NCBI RefSeq assembly: GCF_021654165.1
Contig: NZ_JAKFZN010000001.1
Span: 744,001-808,000, forward strand
Reading direction: 5' to 3'
From: Nereida sp. MMG025
GTDB taxonomy: Bacteria; Pseudomonadota; Alphaproteobacteria; Rhodobacterales; Rhodobacteraceae
DNA length: 64,000 nt
Shown here: positions 36,902 through 45,181 of the stretch, in pieces
Layout: each line of letters opens with the position of its first letter
Position numbering within the stretch: position 1 is the stretch's first letter
Notes under the pieces: model-generated
Told to the model about the DNA's origin: nothing
What the model saw: only the letters and a program-made list of their open reading frames with translations
Database searches by the model: none
Translations under genes and position numbers: made by a program

Positions 36902-36919
36902 TTGCATAGGTTTGCAAAA
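36902..36919. promoter_or_regulatory. Putative LacI-family operator A, upstream of the SDR gene
   Basis: TTGCATAGGTTTGCAAAA, reverse-complement identical over 18 bp to 40001-40018. TTGCA and TGCAA form inverted half-sites with a 6-bp centre. It lies 11-28 bases before the SDR start codon, in the 33-base gap after the preceding gene, where a bound repressor would block the promoter or act as a roadblock. Confidence 0.7.
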
Positions 36920-36924
36920 TCAGA

Positions 36925-37572
36925 TTAACGAGGCCTCACAGGGCTGGCAATACCCCTAAAGGACGGGAAATCAGCATAGCGTTTTTGACGCATCTGCACG
37001 GTCTCATCAGGCTCCTGCCCCGCACGCAGCAGGCTGCCCTTGGGCGCGGCATAGCTGTTGATCTTGGGCACAGGCACGGGCCGCCAAGCGATGTTGAACG
37101 CCGCCAGTTTCGGGAAAAACCACAGGTTCGAATAGTACAGATGATCATGTATCCACCACGCCAGGTCGCGCCAATCACGTCCCTTTTCGAATTGATCAGC
37201 AAACCACGGCACAACGACAGACGCACCTGCAACCGCATGGGCATCGTCATGATAATCCCAGACATGTATCTCGTCGGGGTTGTCGTTGCGCGCGCAATTG
37301 AGGTTGTTTTCATTGCCAAATCTGTTCACCGCAGCCGACCGATACGCCGAGCGGATGGCCAACCGCCCAAAAGTGTCTTGCATCGGCTCAAGGATCGTCT
37401 CGCAAAACGCCCTGCCCCGCTCAATCGCCACATCAGGACGGTCAGGAACATTGGGAACGCCGTGGATATTGCTGATTTCGGAATACAGCATATCGCGCAT
37501 GTAGAACGACTTGGACAGCCGCACACGGCCCAGGTTTTCCAACCCCCTCATGCTCGCGGGCGCACGCTTCAT
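36925..37572 (-). CDS. Peptidase M15-like hypothetical protein
   Basis: 215 residues. I recognise only a distant resemblance to the M15 (D-Ala-D-Ala carboxypeptidase-like) fold: 'LYSEISNIHGVPNVPD......GRAFCETILEPMQDTFGRLAIRSAYRSAAVN' matches the 'LL+.LR...G.....SGYR+...N' start, and DEIHVWDYHDD and DHLYYSNLWFFP supply the later His/Asp pattern. It has no signal peptide. It sits inside the catabolic cluster between the SnoaL gene at 37569 (four-base overlap) and the operator A region. A catalytic role in a carbon pathway would be novel; it could instead be a small-molecule enzyme with a diverged fold. Confidence 0.6.
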   Translation of the reverse strand: MKRAPASMRGLENLGRVRLSKSFYMRDMLYSEISNIHGVPNVPDRPDVAIERGRAFCETILEPMQDTFGRLAIRSAYRSAAVNRFGNENNLNCARNDNPDEIHVWDYHDDAHAVAGASVVVPWFADQFEKGRDWRDLAWWIHDHLYYSNLWFFPKLAAFNIAWRPVPVPKINSYAAPKGSLLRAGQEPDETVQMRQKRYADFPSFRGIASPVRPR

Positions 37573-38537
37573 GTCTGCGTCATCTCGCGCATCCGCGCCA
37601 GAACATCAACACCAAGCTGGTCGTAAACATGCAACAGATCCACCAACACCCAGTTTTCACGGATCATTCCCTCCTGATCCACGCGCCAAAAATCAAGACT
37701 GCGCATCGTCAGATCCTTGTTCACAGGCGGAATGCCCAACCAGCCGCTGCCATCCAGCGTCATCTTCATACCAGGCCACGCGGTAAACCCGACGTAATCG
37801 CCACTGGCAAACAGATGCCCCGTCGCCTTGCCACCAACGCGATTTGGCATGGCGTTCAGAAACGGGATTTGATGGTGGTTGCGAAACCCTTTGATCCCCC
37901 GTGCCGTGCCGATGCCCGCAGGCCCGTACCAGCTGCACCGCGGATGCCAGTAGTGATCCAGCCGCATCGCCGCCTCGCCCTCGCGGTTGTGCGACAACCC
38001 CTCCAGCATATCACTCACCACCTGAATCGCGCGGCTGCCATCTCCAGAAATCTGCAGCCCATCACAACTCATCGGTCCGGGCACCATCATCTCGCGCCCA
38101 AGCGAGGGCGACAAAGGCCAAACACCCGCCTGCATCATTACCTCGGGAATGTCCCAGATCGCCTGCATTTCCACAATCCGGCCACCCTCGACGCGGTAAA
38201 ACTCGTGAAAGCGCATATGCGCCCAACGCCGTGTCGGGGGTATGTCCAGAAACGGGGCCGCAAACAGGCCCGCGTAATGGCCGCCCTGCCCAATCCAAAG
38301 CGCACCGTTGGTATCTTCCGCACACATCGAGATCCAGACGCGCCGCTCCACATCGGGGAAGGCTTCATACAGCTGCGCCAAAGCACCGTCACAGAACGCA
38401 TCAACGCTCAAACTCTCGAACGGATGGGCCAGCTTGACCTGCGCATCAGCCGTGAAAATCGCACGAAAGGCCCGCTGTGCTTGGCCCAGATCACAGGCCT
38501 GCAACGCATCCAAAGGCGCCACGATCGACAGGCTCAT
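37569..38537 (-). CDS. Double SnoaL-like (NTF2-fold) protein, second copy
   Basis: 322 residues, again two SnoaL-like halves: ADAQVKLAHPFESLSVDAFCDGALAQLYEAFPDVERRV..FHEFYRVEGGRIVEMQAIWDIPEVM in the first, and the second from REGEAAMRLDHYWHPRCSWYGPAGIGTARGIKGFRNHHQIPFLNAMPNRV. 'WHP....GPAGIG.A.G..GF...HQ.PFL.A' is typical of SnoaL-like polyketide-cyclase-type proteins. It overlaps the gene downstream by four bases. It may partner the protein at 34193. Confidence 0.82.
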   Translation of the reverse strand: MSLSIVAPLDALQACDLGQAQRAFRAIFTADAQVKLAHPFESLSVDAFCDGALAQLYEAFPDVERRVWISMCAEDTNGALWIGQGGHYAGLFAAPFLDIPPTRRWAHMRFHEFYRVEGGRIVEMQAIWDIPEVMMQAGVWPLSPSLGREMMVPGPMSCDGLQISGDGSRAIQVVSDMLEGLSHNREGEAAMRLDHYWHPRCSWYGPAGIGTARGIKGFRNHHQIPFLNAMPNRVGGKATGHLFASGDYVGFTAWPGMKMTLDGSGWLGIPPVNKDLTMRSLDFWRVDQEGMIRENWVLVDLLHVYDQLGVDVLARMREMTQT

Positions 38538-38612
38538 GGCCTCCCCCTTTTCAATTCATTGTTGGCAAAATACCTCGGGGTCCGGGGCAGCGCCCCGGTC
38601 TGCCCGTGCCAT

Positions 38613-39938
38613 TCACTCCGCTGCGTCACGGTAAGGCGCACCCGCACCATATGGCACGTTTATGCCACCGTAGCGGCGCACACGCACGTTGCATTGCTCG
38701 GCGTGACCGACGAACCCTTCCATCATGCACAGGCGCGATCCGTATTCGCCGACAAGCGTTGCCGCCTCATCGGTCAGCACTTTCTGATAGCTGTGCGTCT
38801 TGAGGAATTTGCCGACCCAAAGCCCACCTGTGTAACGCCCGGCTTTCTTGGTTGGCAGCGTGTGGTTTGTGCCGATGACCTTGTCACCATTGGCCACATT
38901 CGTGCGCGCCCCCAAGAACAACGCGCCATAGCTGGTCATATTCTCCAAGAACCAATCATCACGGTCGGTCATCACTTGAATATGCTCTGAACAAATCTCT
39001 TCGCTGACCGCCAGCATTTCGTCATAGCTGTCGCAAAGGATGATCTCGCCATAGTCCTCCCACGACACGCGGGCTGTCTCGGCTGTTGGCAGAATTTCCA
39101 AAATCCGCGCGATTTCGGCCATGGTTTCTTCGGCCAGTTTGCGGCTGTTGGTGATCATCACCGCGGGGCTGTTGTAGCCATGCTCGGCTTGGCCCAACAA
39201 ATCTGTCGCGCAAATCTCGGCGTCCACTGTTTCATCCGCGATCACGCAGGTTTCTGTTGGCCCTGCAAACAGATCAATGCCGACACGCCCGTAAAGCTGG
39301 CGTTTGGCTTCGGCCACAAAAGCATTGCCTGGCCCTACAATCATATCACAAGGCGTTACGGTTTGGGTGCCGATCGCCATCGCGCCCACGGCCTGAATGC
39401 CGCCCAAAATCATGATCTCGTCAGCCCCTGCCAGATGCATCGCCGTGACCACCGCAGGGTGCGGCGCGCCATTCACAGGCGGGGACGAGGCCAGAACGCG
39501 CGGCACGCCTGCCACCTTGGCGGTCAACACAGACATATGCGCACTTGCGATCATCGGGAACTTGCCACCCGGCACATAGCAACCCACCGATTGCACAGGG
39601 ATGTTCTTATGGCCAAGCACCACACCGGGCATCGTCTCGACCTCGACATCGGTCATGCTGTCGCGCTGGATTTGGGCAAAGTTGCGCACCTGATCTTGCG
39701 CAAACCTGATATCATCAATCTCGCGGCTGCTCAGCTTTGACATGGCCGCTTCAATCTCGGATTGCGTCAGCGCAAAGGCTTGGGGGCTGTAGCCATCAAA
39801 TTTCTGGCTCAGGTCGCGCACGGCCGCATCGCCGCGCCCTTCGATATCTGCCAAAATATCCTCAACCGATTTACGGACTTTTGCATCGTCTGTTGCACGG
39901 TCCGCTTCGGATTTTCCGCGCTTCAAATATTCAGCCAT
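38613..39938 (-). CDS. Histidinol dehydrogenase family enzyme, HpsN-like
   Basis: 441 residues from ATG 39938, with GGAGG five bases upstream. The zinc/catalytic set of the family is intact: Gln250 and His253 (GQAEHG), Glu318-His319 (SEHIQVM), Asp352 and His412 ([10 protein letters not shown]). The run [19 protein letters not shown] resembles HpsN, the sulfopropanediol dehydrogenase of roseobacters, more than HisD. It sits in a catabolic cluster without other his genes. An NAD-dependent oxidation of a primary alcohol to an acid is likely; DHPS as substrate is one hypothesis only, since hpsO/hpsP partners and a DHPS TRAP transporter are absent. Confidence 0.85.
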   Translation of the reverse strand: MAEYLKRGKSEADRATDDAKVRKSVEDILADIEGRGDAAVRDLSQKFDGYSPQAFALTQSEIEAAMSKLSSREIDDIRFAQDQVRNFAQIQRDSMTDVEVETMPGVVLGHKNIPVQSVGCYVPGGKFPMIASAHMSVLTAKVAGVPRVLASSPPVNGAPHPAVVTAMHLAGADEIMILGGIQAVGAMAIGTQTVTPCDMIVGPGNAFVAEAKRQLYGRVGIDLFAGPTETCVIADETVDAEICATDLLGQAEHGYNSPAVMITNSRKLAEETMAEIARILEILPTAETARVSWEDYGEIILCDSYDEMLAVSEEICSEHIQVMTDRDDWFLENMTSYGALFLGARTNVANGDKVIGTNHTLPTKKAGRYTGGLWVGKFLKTHSYQKVLTDEAATLVGEYGSRLCMMEGFVGHAEQCNVRVRRYGGINVPYGAGAPYRDAAE

Positions 39939-40000
39939 CTCAGCCTCCCCCAAATATGTCTGGGGCTACAATAGCGGGGCCAAGCAAGCGCTCAAGTGAT

Positions 40001-40018
40001 TTTTGCAAACCTATGCAA
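40001..40018. promoter_or_regulatory. Putative LacI-family operator B, upstream of the HpsN-like gene
   Basis: TTTTGCAAACCTATGCAA, the exact reverse complement of operator A. It lies 63-80 bases upstream of the HpsN-like start, in the 84-base gap after the hydrolase gene at 40023. Its location suggests a second promoter in the cluster, sharing the regulator. Confidence 0.7.
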
Positions 40019-40022
40019 TTTT

Positions 40023-40883
40023 CTACACATGCGGCTCAAGCCACCTCAGAACGGCCTCTGCAATCGGTTCTGTGGACAGCGGCGAAAGGGCATCGCCGGC
40101 CAGAACATGGGCATTCTCATCATCCCCGCGCCTTGCCTCTTGCGGCATCACTTCGGCTGGCCCACCCCATGCCGCAGCGACCGCGCGTGTTTTCGACGGA
40201 TCCACCACACGGTCCTTTTCGCTAAAGACAAAACACGCAGGTGTCTTGATGGTTGACACATCAACGCCGCGGCAGGCCCGCACAGCATCATCCATCGCAA
40301 AGACCGCTTTGGTCGGATAGCGCAGGGTCCAATAGGTTGCGTGGCGCGGATTGGCCGCCTCAAATCCGCGTTCGGCCCCCAGAAGAATTGGCCCCCACCT
40401 GCGCACAAAAGGCGCGGCAAGCAAGGCACGGGCAATAACAGATGTCATCCCGTAGTTGGGGGACACAAAGACAGTCGCCGCGATATCACGCGCCTGCCGG
40501 GCCAGCGCAAGCGTGACAAGCGTGCCACCTGTCGAACAACTGACCACCACCACGCGCTCGCCTATAGCGCGGCCCACCGCAAGGGCTTCGTCCGTGTCCG
40601 CCATCCAATCGGTCCACGTGGCTTGCCCCATCGCGGCCCCGTCCTGCCCGTGGCCTGCCAGTCGTGTGTAGTGCAAATTTGCGCCCAGTGCTTGCGCGAT
40701 AATCTCGCACAGGGGCTGCAACTCGCCCGAACTGGCCGAAAACCCGTGCACAAAAACAACGCTGATCGGGGTGCGCTGGCCCGCCTTATCCGCCCAGATG
40801 ACCCGTTTGTGCTGATCGGGACGCAAATGCGGCACATCCGCTTCGCGTTTGGCCAAAAATGCGTCAACCTCGTGGACCTGCAT
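40023..40883 (-). CDS. Alpha/beta-hydrolase (esterase/lipase type)
   Basis: 286 residues from ATG 40883-40881 (MQVHEVDAFLAKREADVPHLRPDQHKRVIWAD). The oxyanion region is VVFVHGFSASSGEL, the nucleophile is Ser in VVVSCSTGGTLV (S-x-S-T-G-G form), and FSEKDRVVDP and DENAHVLAGD supply the acid and His. It is of the carboxylesterase/monoacylglycerol lipase-like type. It is coupled by ATGA overlap to the upstream MFS transporter, so it probably acts on the imported compound. Confidence 0.85.
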   Translation of the reverse strand: MQVHEVDAFLAKREADVPHLRPDQHKRVIWADKAGQRTPISVVFVHGFSASSGELQPLCEIIAQALGANLHYTRLAGHGQDGAAMGQATWTDWMADTDEALAVGRAIGERVVVVSCSTGGTLVTLALARQARDIAATVFVSPNYGMTSVIARALLAAPFVRRWGPILLGAERGFEAANPRHATYWTLRYPTKAVFAMDDAVRACRGVDVSTIKTPACFVFSEKDRVVDPSKTRAVAAAWGGPAEVMPQEARRGDDENAHVLAGDALSPLSTEPIAEAVLRWLEPHV

Positions 40884-42232
40884 CACACCGCCTCCAGCAC
40901 GCGTTTGGCCGATGGCCGATACAGCACCGCCAATAACAAAATCGACAGACCCATCACCGCCGCGGGCACCAGCGTGATAGACCACTGCAACGCGGTGATC
41001 GCCTCTGGCAGTTGCTCGACCCTGCCCATGGTCGTCTCGCGCCAGCCGTAGGCCTGCAATATCCCGCCCAACACCAATGGTGCCAGCGCATTGGCCGCCT
41101 TTTGACCAAAAAGCCAGATCGCCGAAAAGGCGCCTTCAATGGCCGCACCCGTTTCGCGTTTGGTCACATCCATCAGGTCAGGATACATAGCCCATGGGAT
41201 TTGCTGATAGGCGCCGTTGGTCATGCCCGCTAGCACAAAAAGCCCTGCAATCAGGGTCACATTCACCGATGGCAGCGCCGAAAACAGCCCGTAGAGCAGC
41301 ACCATATAAAGCGCCAGCCCAAGCATCAGCGCCCCGGATTTGCCAAGGCGATGGCTCAAGACAACCCAGACCGCCTGGCTCAGGATCGATCCCACGACAA
41401 AGGCCGCAAACATCAGGCTCAACACCCCAAGCCCCGCCGCCACGCCAGACAGCGCCGTGCCCCCGTCATCGACCACCAGATACAACGCCGCAAAGGGCAA
41501 ACCCGCCGTGATCAGCGCAACTGCCATGGTCATCAATCCGTAAAGCAACGCCAGGATAACAAAGGCCCGATTGCCAAAGACCAACCCAAGCATCGGCGCA
41601 AAGGCCTGCTGGCTTGGCAGAGGTTCACGCGGCGCTTTGCGGGTGGCGAAAATGCTGATCCAGATCGCACCCACGATAATCGGCGCAACGGCCATGGCGG
41701 CAAACACATGCCCCTCGCGGCTATCGCCTGCAAGCACGGGAATAACGGCCCCACCAAGCAGAATGCCAAGCGATGCAAACCCCATGCGCCACGCTGTCAT
41801 CTGGCTGCGTTCCCGCGGATCATCGGTGATTTCGCCTGCCATTGCACCATACGGAATGGCAACCATGGTAAACCCGACCGTCGCAAGAATGAAAAACCCT
41901 GTGACCCACGCCAGATTGCCCGTTGTCCCAAATCCCTGGGGCACAGCAAAAATGCCAATCACACCCGCCACCAAAACCAACGCCCCAAAGAACATCCACG
42001 GTGCGCGCCGCCCAAAGCGGCTGTCTGTCCGATCAGACAGGTATCCAATCAACGGGTCCGTCACCATATCAAACAGCAAAACAGCCGTTGTGACCATTCC
42101 CGCCACACCAATCGGGACGCCCAGATAATTGGTCAGAAATGCCAGAACCAGAAGTTGCTTGACCACCACAAAGACCACAACGCCCATGTCGGCCAGGCCC
42201 CAACCCGCCTTTTCGCCCAAGCTTAATGCCAT
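40883..42232 (-). CDS. MFS transporter of the glycoside-pentoside-hexuronide:cation symporter (GPH) family
   Basis: 449 residues with about 12 membrane spans. The start MALSLGEKAGWGLADMGVVVFVVVKQLLVLAFLTNYLGV and the loop DMVTDPLIGYLSDRTDSRFGRRAPWMF are GPH signatures (MelB, YihO/YihP). It imports glycosides or related compounds with Na+ or H+. RBS GGGAGG lies upstream of ATG 42232. It leads the cluster with the coupled hydrolase, which makes it the likely uptake step. GPH proteins also move sulfoquinovose and DHPS in other bacteria. Confidence 0.9.
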   Translation of the reverse strand: MALSLGEKAGWGLADMGVVVFVVVKQLLVLAFLTNYLGVPIGVAGMVTTAVLLFDMVTDPLIGYLSDRTDSRFGRRAPWMFFGALVLVAGVIGIFAVPQGFGTTGNLAWVTGFFILATVGFTMVAIPYGAMAGEITDDPRERSQMTAWRMGFASLGILLGGAVIPVLAGDSREGHVFAAMAVAPIIVGAIWISIFATRKAPREPLPSQQAFAPMLGLVFGNRAFVILALLYGLMTMAVALITAGLPFAALYLVVDDGGTALSGVAAGLGVLSLMFAAFVVGSILSQAVWVVLSHRLGKSGALMLGLALYMVLLYGLFSALPSVNVTLIAGLFVLAGMTNGAYQQIPWAMYPDLMDVTKRETGAAIEGAFSAIWLFGQKAANALAPLVLGGILQAYGWRETTMGRVEQLPEAITALQWSITLVPAAVMGLSILLLAVLYRPSAKRVLEAV

Positions 42233-42307
42233 GCTGTCCCCTCCCAAGGTCCCGACAAGCTGTCAAACAAGGTTAAGCAGGCTTTCAAACCGTCCCAAAG
42301 CGTTTCG

Positions 42308-43054
42308 TTAGGTCACGTGTTGGATGGCGGAAACGATCAGCGGCAGACACGCGTCATCACTAAACGAATGGTCTTTGTCTTTGACCATCAGCAATTGGTA
42401 GTCAGGACAGGTCACATGATCCATCAGGCGCAAAGCAGTCTGGCTGCTCACGGATGTATCTGCCGTGCCCTGCAAGGCGCGCACCTTGAATGGCAGCTCC
42501 AGCGGATCGCGCAGCACCAGATTGGCACGGCCCTCGACGATCAACCGCTTGGTGATGATATATGGCTCACCATACTCTGACGGCAGGGCCACGTGGCCCT
42601 TGGCCTCCAACTCGGCCTTTTGCGCATCCGAAAACCCGGCCCAAAAGCCATCTTCGGTGAAATCAGGCGCGGCTGCGATGGTCACCAACGCGTGCACGCG
42701 GCGCGGTTTGGCCCGTGCAATCAACAGGGAAATCCAGCCGCCCATAGACGAACCAACCAGAATTTGCGGCGTATCGGTTTGGCTGGCAATCAGGCCAAGC
42801 GCATCTTCGAACCAATCGCCAATCGCCCCTGCCGTGAACTCTTCCGACGATTGCCCATGCCCCGAATAATCAAACCGCAAAAACGCGCGGCCCTGCGCGC
42901 GGGCCCATTGCTCAAGATACGTCGCCTTAGAACCTTCCATGTCCGATTTGAACCCACCCAGAAAGACCACCCCCGGCCCGTCGCCATCGGTCTGGTGAAA
43001 CGCAATCTTGCGTCCCGTGGGCGCGTGCCAGATCTGTGGGTCAGACACGGTCAC
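42308..43054 (-). CDS. Alpha/beta-hydrolase, ABHD10/palmitoyl-thioesterase-like
   Basis: 248 residues. VVFLGGFKSDMEGSKATYLEQWARAQGRAFLRFDYSGHGQSSEEF is the usual start of this hydrolase subgroup. The nucleophile Ser is in VGSSMGGWIS, Asp in QGTADTSV, and His in VKDKDHSFSD. It is cytoplasmic. It lies 76 bases upstream of the MFS gene on the same strand but shares no obvious operon overlap. Its start overlaps the end of the lipoprotein gene at 43041 by 14 bases. Confidence 0.87.
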   Translation of the reverse strand: MTVSDPQIWHAPTGRKIAFHQTDGDGPGVVFLGGFKSDMEGSKATYLEQWARAQGRAFLRFDYSGHGQSSEEFTAGAIGDWFEDALGLIASQTDTPQILVGSSMGGWISLLIARAKPRRVHALVTIAAAPDFTEDGFWAGFSDAQKAELEAKGHVALPSEYGEPYIITKRLIVEGRANLVLRDPLELPFKVRALQGTADTSVSSQTALRLMDHVTCPDYQLLMVKDKDHSFSDDACLPLIVSAIQHVT

Positions 43055-43349
43055 AGACCTGCGTGCCAGAGGTTACACTGATCAGCGGGATCAAATAGCC
43101 GCCTTCAGAGCGCACGGCATAAGAATAGCACCCATTGGGCGATCGGTAGAGCGCCGAGGCTGGAACGCCGTCTGGCAACGCGGCAATCGCTCGGCTGGAC
43201 GCCGTTGTGGGGGGCGGTGCATCTGGCAGGCCGCCTGCTGCTGCGGCGGGTGCGCTTTGCGTGCCGGGTGCGGTTGTGCTTGATACGCCTTCAAGCTCGC
43301 AGGCGCCAAGTGCCAGAATCGCTCCCAAGGCCAAAGCCGTTTTTTTCAT
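43041..43349 (-). CDS. Small lipoprotein
   Basis: 102 residues from ATG 43349 (MKKTALALGAILALGACELEGVSS). The lipobox LGAC ends the signal at residue 16-17, predicting N-acylation and membrane anchoring. A Pro/Ala/Thr-rich linker is followed by a small domain with RSPNGCYSYAVRSEGGYLIPLISVTSGTQVCDRV, where two cysteines may pair. I do not recognise the family. RBS GGGGGAT lies before ATG. Its 3' end overlaps the hydrolase at 42308. Confidence 0.72.
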   Translation of the reverse strand: MKKTALALGAILALGACELEGVSSTTAPGTQSAPAAAAGGLPDAPPPTTASSRAIAALPDGVPASALYRSPNGCYSYAVRSEGGYLIPLISVTSGTQVCDRV

Positions 43350-43434
43350 GATATCCCCCAAGTTTGGCGCGGCTGCGTGTCCAGCATGCCGTTATGTACT
43401 GGCAGAACCCTACGAGAAAAGACCGTGAGTTCAA

Positions 43435-43486
43435 GTGATTAGCATGTTTTATAAGTTACCCTATTGTCACGTGACTATTTAATCAC
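43435..43486. promoter_or_regulatory. Candidate ArsR-type operator region
   Basis: The 150-base divergent gap between the lipoprotein and ArsR genes holds a perfect 10-bp palindrome GTCACGTGAC (43466-43475) and, further out, inverted GTGATTA (43435-43441) and TAATCAC (43480-43486). These lie 14-65 bases before the ArsR start. Confidence 0.4.
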
Positions 43487-43499
43487 CTAAAGTCAAAGC

Positions 43500-44240
43500 A
43501 TGGATAAGATATTCAAAGCCCTCTCTGATCCCGCGCGGCGCACCTTGCTTGACGCTCTGCGCCGCAAGGACGGACAAAGCCTGACAGAGCTTGAAAAGAC
43601 CCTCGATGGCATGACCCGTTTTGGCGTGATGAAACACCTGCAACTTCTTGAAAAGGCGCAGTTAATCACCACCCGCAAAGATGGCCGTTTCAAATATCAC
43701 TACCTCAACGCCCTGCCGATCATGGAGGCGATGGACAGATGGGTCGAACCGATGCGCGTTCACCCTACCGCCCGCGCCGTCATGACGCTCAAGACCCAAC
43801 TCGAAAGGCCCGCTCAGATGAAACCTGACTTCGTCATGCATACCTATATTCGCTGCACCCAAGACGCGCTTTGGGATGCGCTCACCTCGACCGATCAAAT
43901 GCCCAATTACCACTTCATGGCCAATGACATCCGACGCGATGGCGCACGGATCGACTATTACACCCCTGACGGGAACCTGATGCTCGAAACGGTTGAAACC
44001 AAACTGGACCCCAAATCGCGCATCGAATCCACCTTCGCCCCCAAGTGGGAAGGCCCGACAATGACCCAGTCGCGCTTTGTCTACCTGATCGAAGCCGATG
44101 GCGAAAACTGCAAGCTGACGCTGGAACACTACGACATCCCTGCAGGTCAGGACGGTGTCGCAGATGGATGGGTGCGGATGCTCTCCAATCTCAAAACCTT
44201 CCTTGAAACAGGCCGAACCGCCGCAACAGGAGCGGCATAG
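43500..44240 (+). CDS. ArsR-type HTH / SRPBCC fusion regulator
   Basis: 246 residues. The N-terminal winged helix is MDKIFKALSDPARRTLLDALRRKDGQSLTELEKTLDGMTRFGVMKHLQLLEKAQLITTRKDGRFKYHYLN (residues 1-70), ArsR/SmtB-like but without the CVC metal site. The C-terminal half is an AHSA1-type SRPBCC domain (YIRCTQDALWDALTSTDQMPNYHF ... WVRMLSNLKTFLETG). This fusion is common; it probably senses a hydrophobic ligand rather than a metal. MAPEG follows one base after its stop codon. Confidence 0.88.
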   Translation: MDKIFKALSDPARRTLLDALRRKDGQSLTELEKTLDGMTRFGVMKHLQLLEKAQLITTRKDGRFKYHYLNALPIMEAMDRWVEPMRVHPTARAVMTLKTQLERPAQMKPDFVMHTYIRCTQDALWDALTSTDQMPNYHFMANDIRRDGARIDYYTPDGNLMLETVETKLDPKSRIESTFAPKWEGPTMTQSRFVYLIEADGENCKLTLEHYDIPAGQDGVADGWVRMLSNLKTFLETGRTAATGAA

Positions 44241-44241
44241 G

Positions 44242-44670
44242 ATGGACAGCTTTCCAACAGAACTGGGTATCCTGACCTGCCTGATGATCCTCGCGGCCTC
44301 GCTTTGGATTCCCTATATTATCGGGGTCAACACGGCCGATGACACGGCCCTGCCCGCCGACCACCCCGATGGCTTTGTGCGCGTGGGCAATCACCGCAAT
44401 CACCGTGCATGGGTCGGGCGTGCCTACCGCGCGCACATGAACCTGCTGGAACAGGCGGTTCCCTTTGCGATCCTTGTTCTTCTGGTTGACCGTTTGGATG
44501 GGTTCACCGCGCTAACCTACTGGACCGCCATCGCTTTTTTCTGGCTGCGCGTCGCACATGCCATCGGCTACATCACCGCATGGGCCACCATGCCGCTGCG
44601 CCCGTTGATCTTTGTTGCGGGCTGGCTGTGCTGCCTGATCATGGCCTACAGCGTGTTCGCGGCGGCCTGA
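44242..44670 (+). CDS. MAPEG-family membrane protein
   Basis: 142 residues with four hydrophobic segments. GNHRNHRAWVGRAYRAHMNLLEQAVPFAILVLL carries the conserved Arg/Asn/Glu pattern of MAPEG proteins (membrane-associated proteins in eicosanoid and glutathione metabolism). It resides in the inner membrane, and a glutathione-conjugation activity is known only for some family members. ATG 44242 follows the ArsR/SRPBCC stop at 44240 by one base, so the two form an operon. Confidence 0.85.
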   Translation: MDSFPTELGILTCLMILAASLWIPYIIGVNTADDTALPADHPDGFVRVGNHRNHRAWVGRAYRAHMNLLEQAVPFAILVLLVDRLDGFTALTYWTAIAFFWLRVAHAIGYITAWATMPLRPLIFVAGWLCCLIMAYSVFAAA

Positions 44671-44696
44671 CAACGCCCAACGCATAAAACGCCCAT

Positions 44697-44730
44697 AAAA
44701 AAAGCCGCTCGAAACCTGGCGGCTTTTGCT
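44697..44730. terminator. Bidirectional terminator
   Basis: AAAAGCCGC (44700-44708) and GCGGCTTTT (44719-44727) form a perfect 9-bp stem between two converging genes, flanked by A-run and T-run. It would serve the MAPEG gene and the small gene at 44749 on the other strand. Confidence 0.85.
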
Positions 44731-44748
44731 TTGCGCTGAATAAAGGCC

Positions 44749-44949
44749 TCAGCCACCGACATAGACGTCGTTTTTGGGACGGTAGAACACCTTTTGATTG
44801 TGCAGACGACCAAGCAAGTCATGGATTTGGCGGGCGTCGCCGCTGGCCTGATCTTCCAATGCCAACTCGCGCTTCTTTTCCAAAAGCGCGGTTTCAATCA
44901 CATCCAGATCTTCAATCGTCAGCTCAAACGTTTTGTTGTAGGCGGTCAT
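44749..44949 (-). CDS. Small conserved hypothetical protein, 66 residues
   Basis: 66 residues from ATG 44949: MTAYNKTFELTIEDLDVIETALLEKKRE, then LEDQASGDARQIHDLLGRLHNQKVFYRPKNDVYVGG. It is helical and charged, without a signal peptide. I do not recognise a named family. The upstream frame is open to 45183, but the added residues look non-coding. Confidence 0.7.
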   Translation of the reverse strand: MTAYNKTFELTIEDLDVIETALLEKKRELALEDQASGDARQIHDLLGRLHNQKVFYRPKNDVYVGG

Positions 44950-45018
44950 CTGATATCCCCTAAATGTAGCAGCTGTTTCCAATAGGAAATACCGCACCGC
45001 AGCAAAAGCGTCCAGCCC

Positions 45019-45055
45019 AAATGTCGGTTTTTTGCGCTTAAATGTCGATTTTGCA
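45019..45055. promoter_or_regulatory. Direct repeat AAATGTCG-TTTT-TGC spaced 21 bp
   Basis: AAATGTCGGTTTTTTGC (from 45019) and AAATGTCGATTTTGC (from 45040) are repeated exactly two helical turns apart in the 232-base gap between the 66-residue gene (minus) and the YghU-like gene (plus). It is a possible activator site; nothing else is seen in this gap. Confidence 0.4.
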
Positions 45056-45181
45056 GCATGCAATTGTATACGCTTTTGCGCCGATCCCTCGCATTTGGCC
45101 CCTCTTCGGCCTTCAATCGGATTGCATCCCACCCAATCTGCCTTACCTTCCAACCAAACGCATAAACAAGGGACCCCGATC

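Noticed and set aside
37629-38990. 453-residue plus-strand open frame across the SnoaL and HpsN-like genes
   Set aside because: Antisense to two well-supported genes; rich in His, Arg and Pro as shadow frames are, and no RBS.
38613-39938. Histidine-biosynthesis HisD
   Set aside because: Family fold fits, but no other his gene is near and the [11 protein letters not shown] region and catabolic neighbours favour an HpsN-like role.
41351-42226. Basic 291-residue frame opposite the GPH symporter
   Set aside because: Antisense of membrane helices gives this type of low-complexity basic protein.
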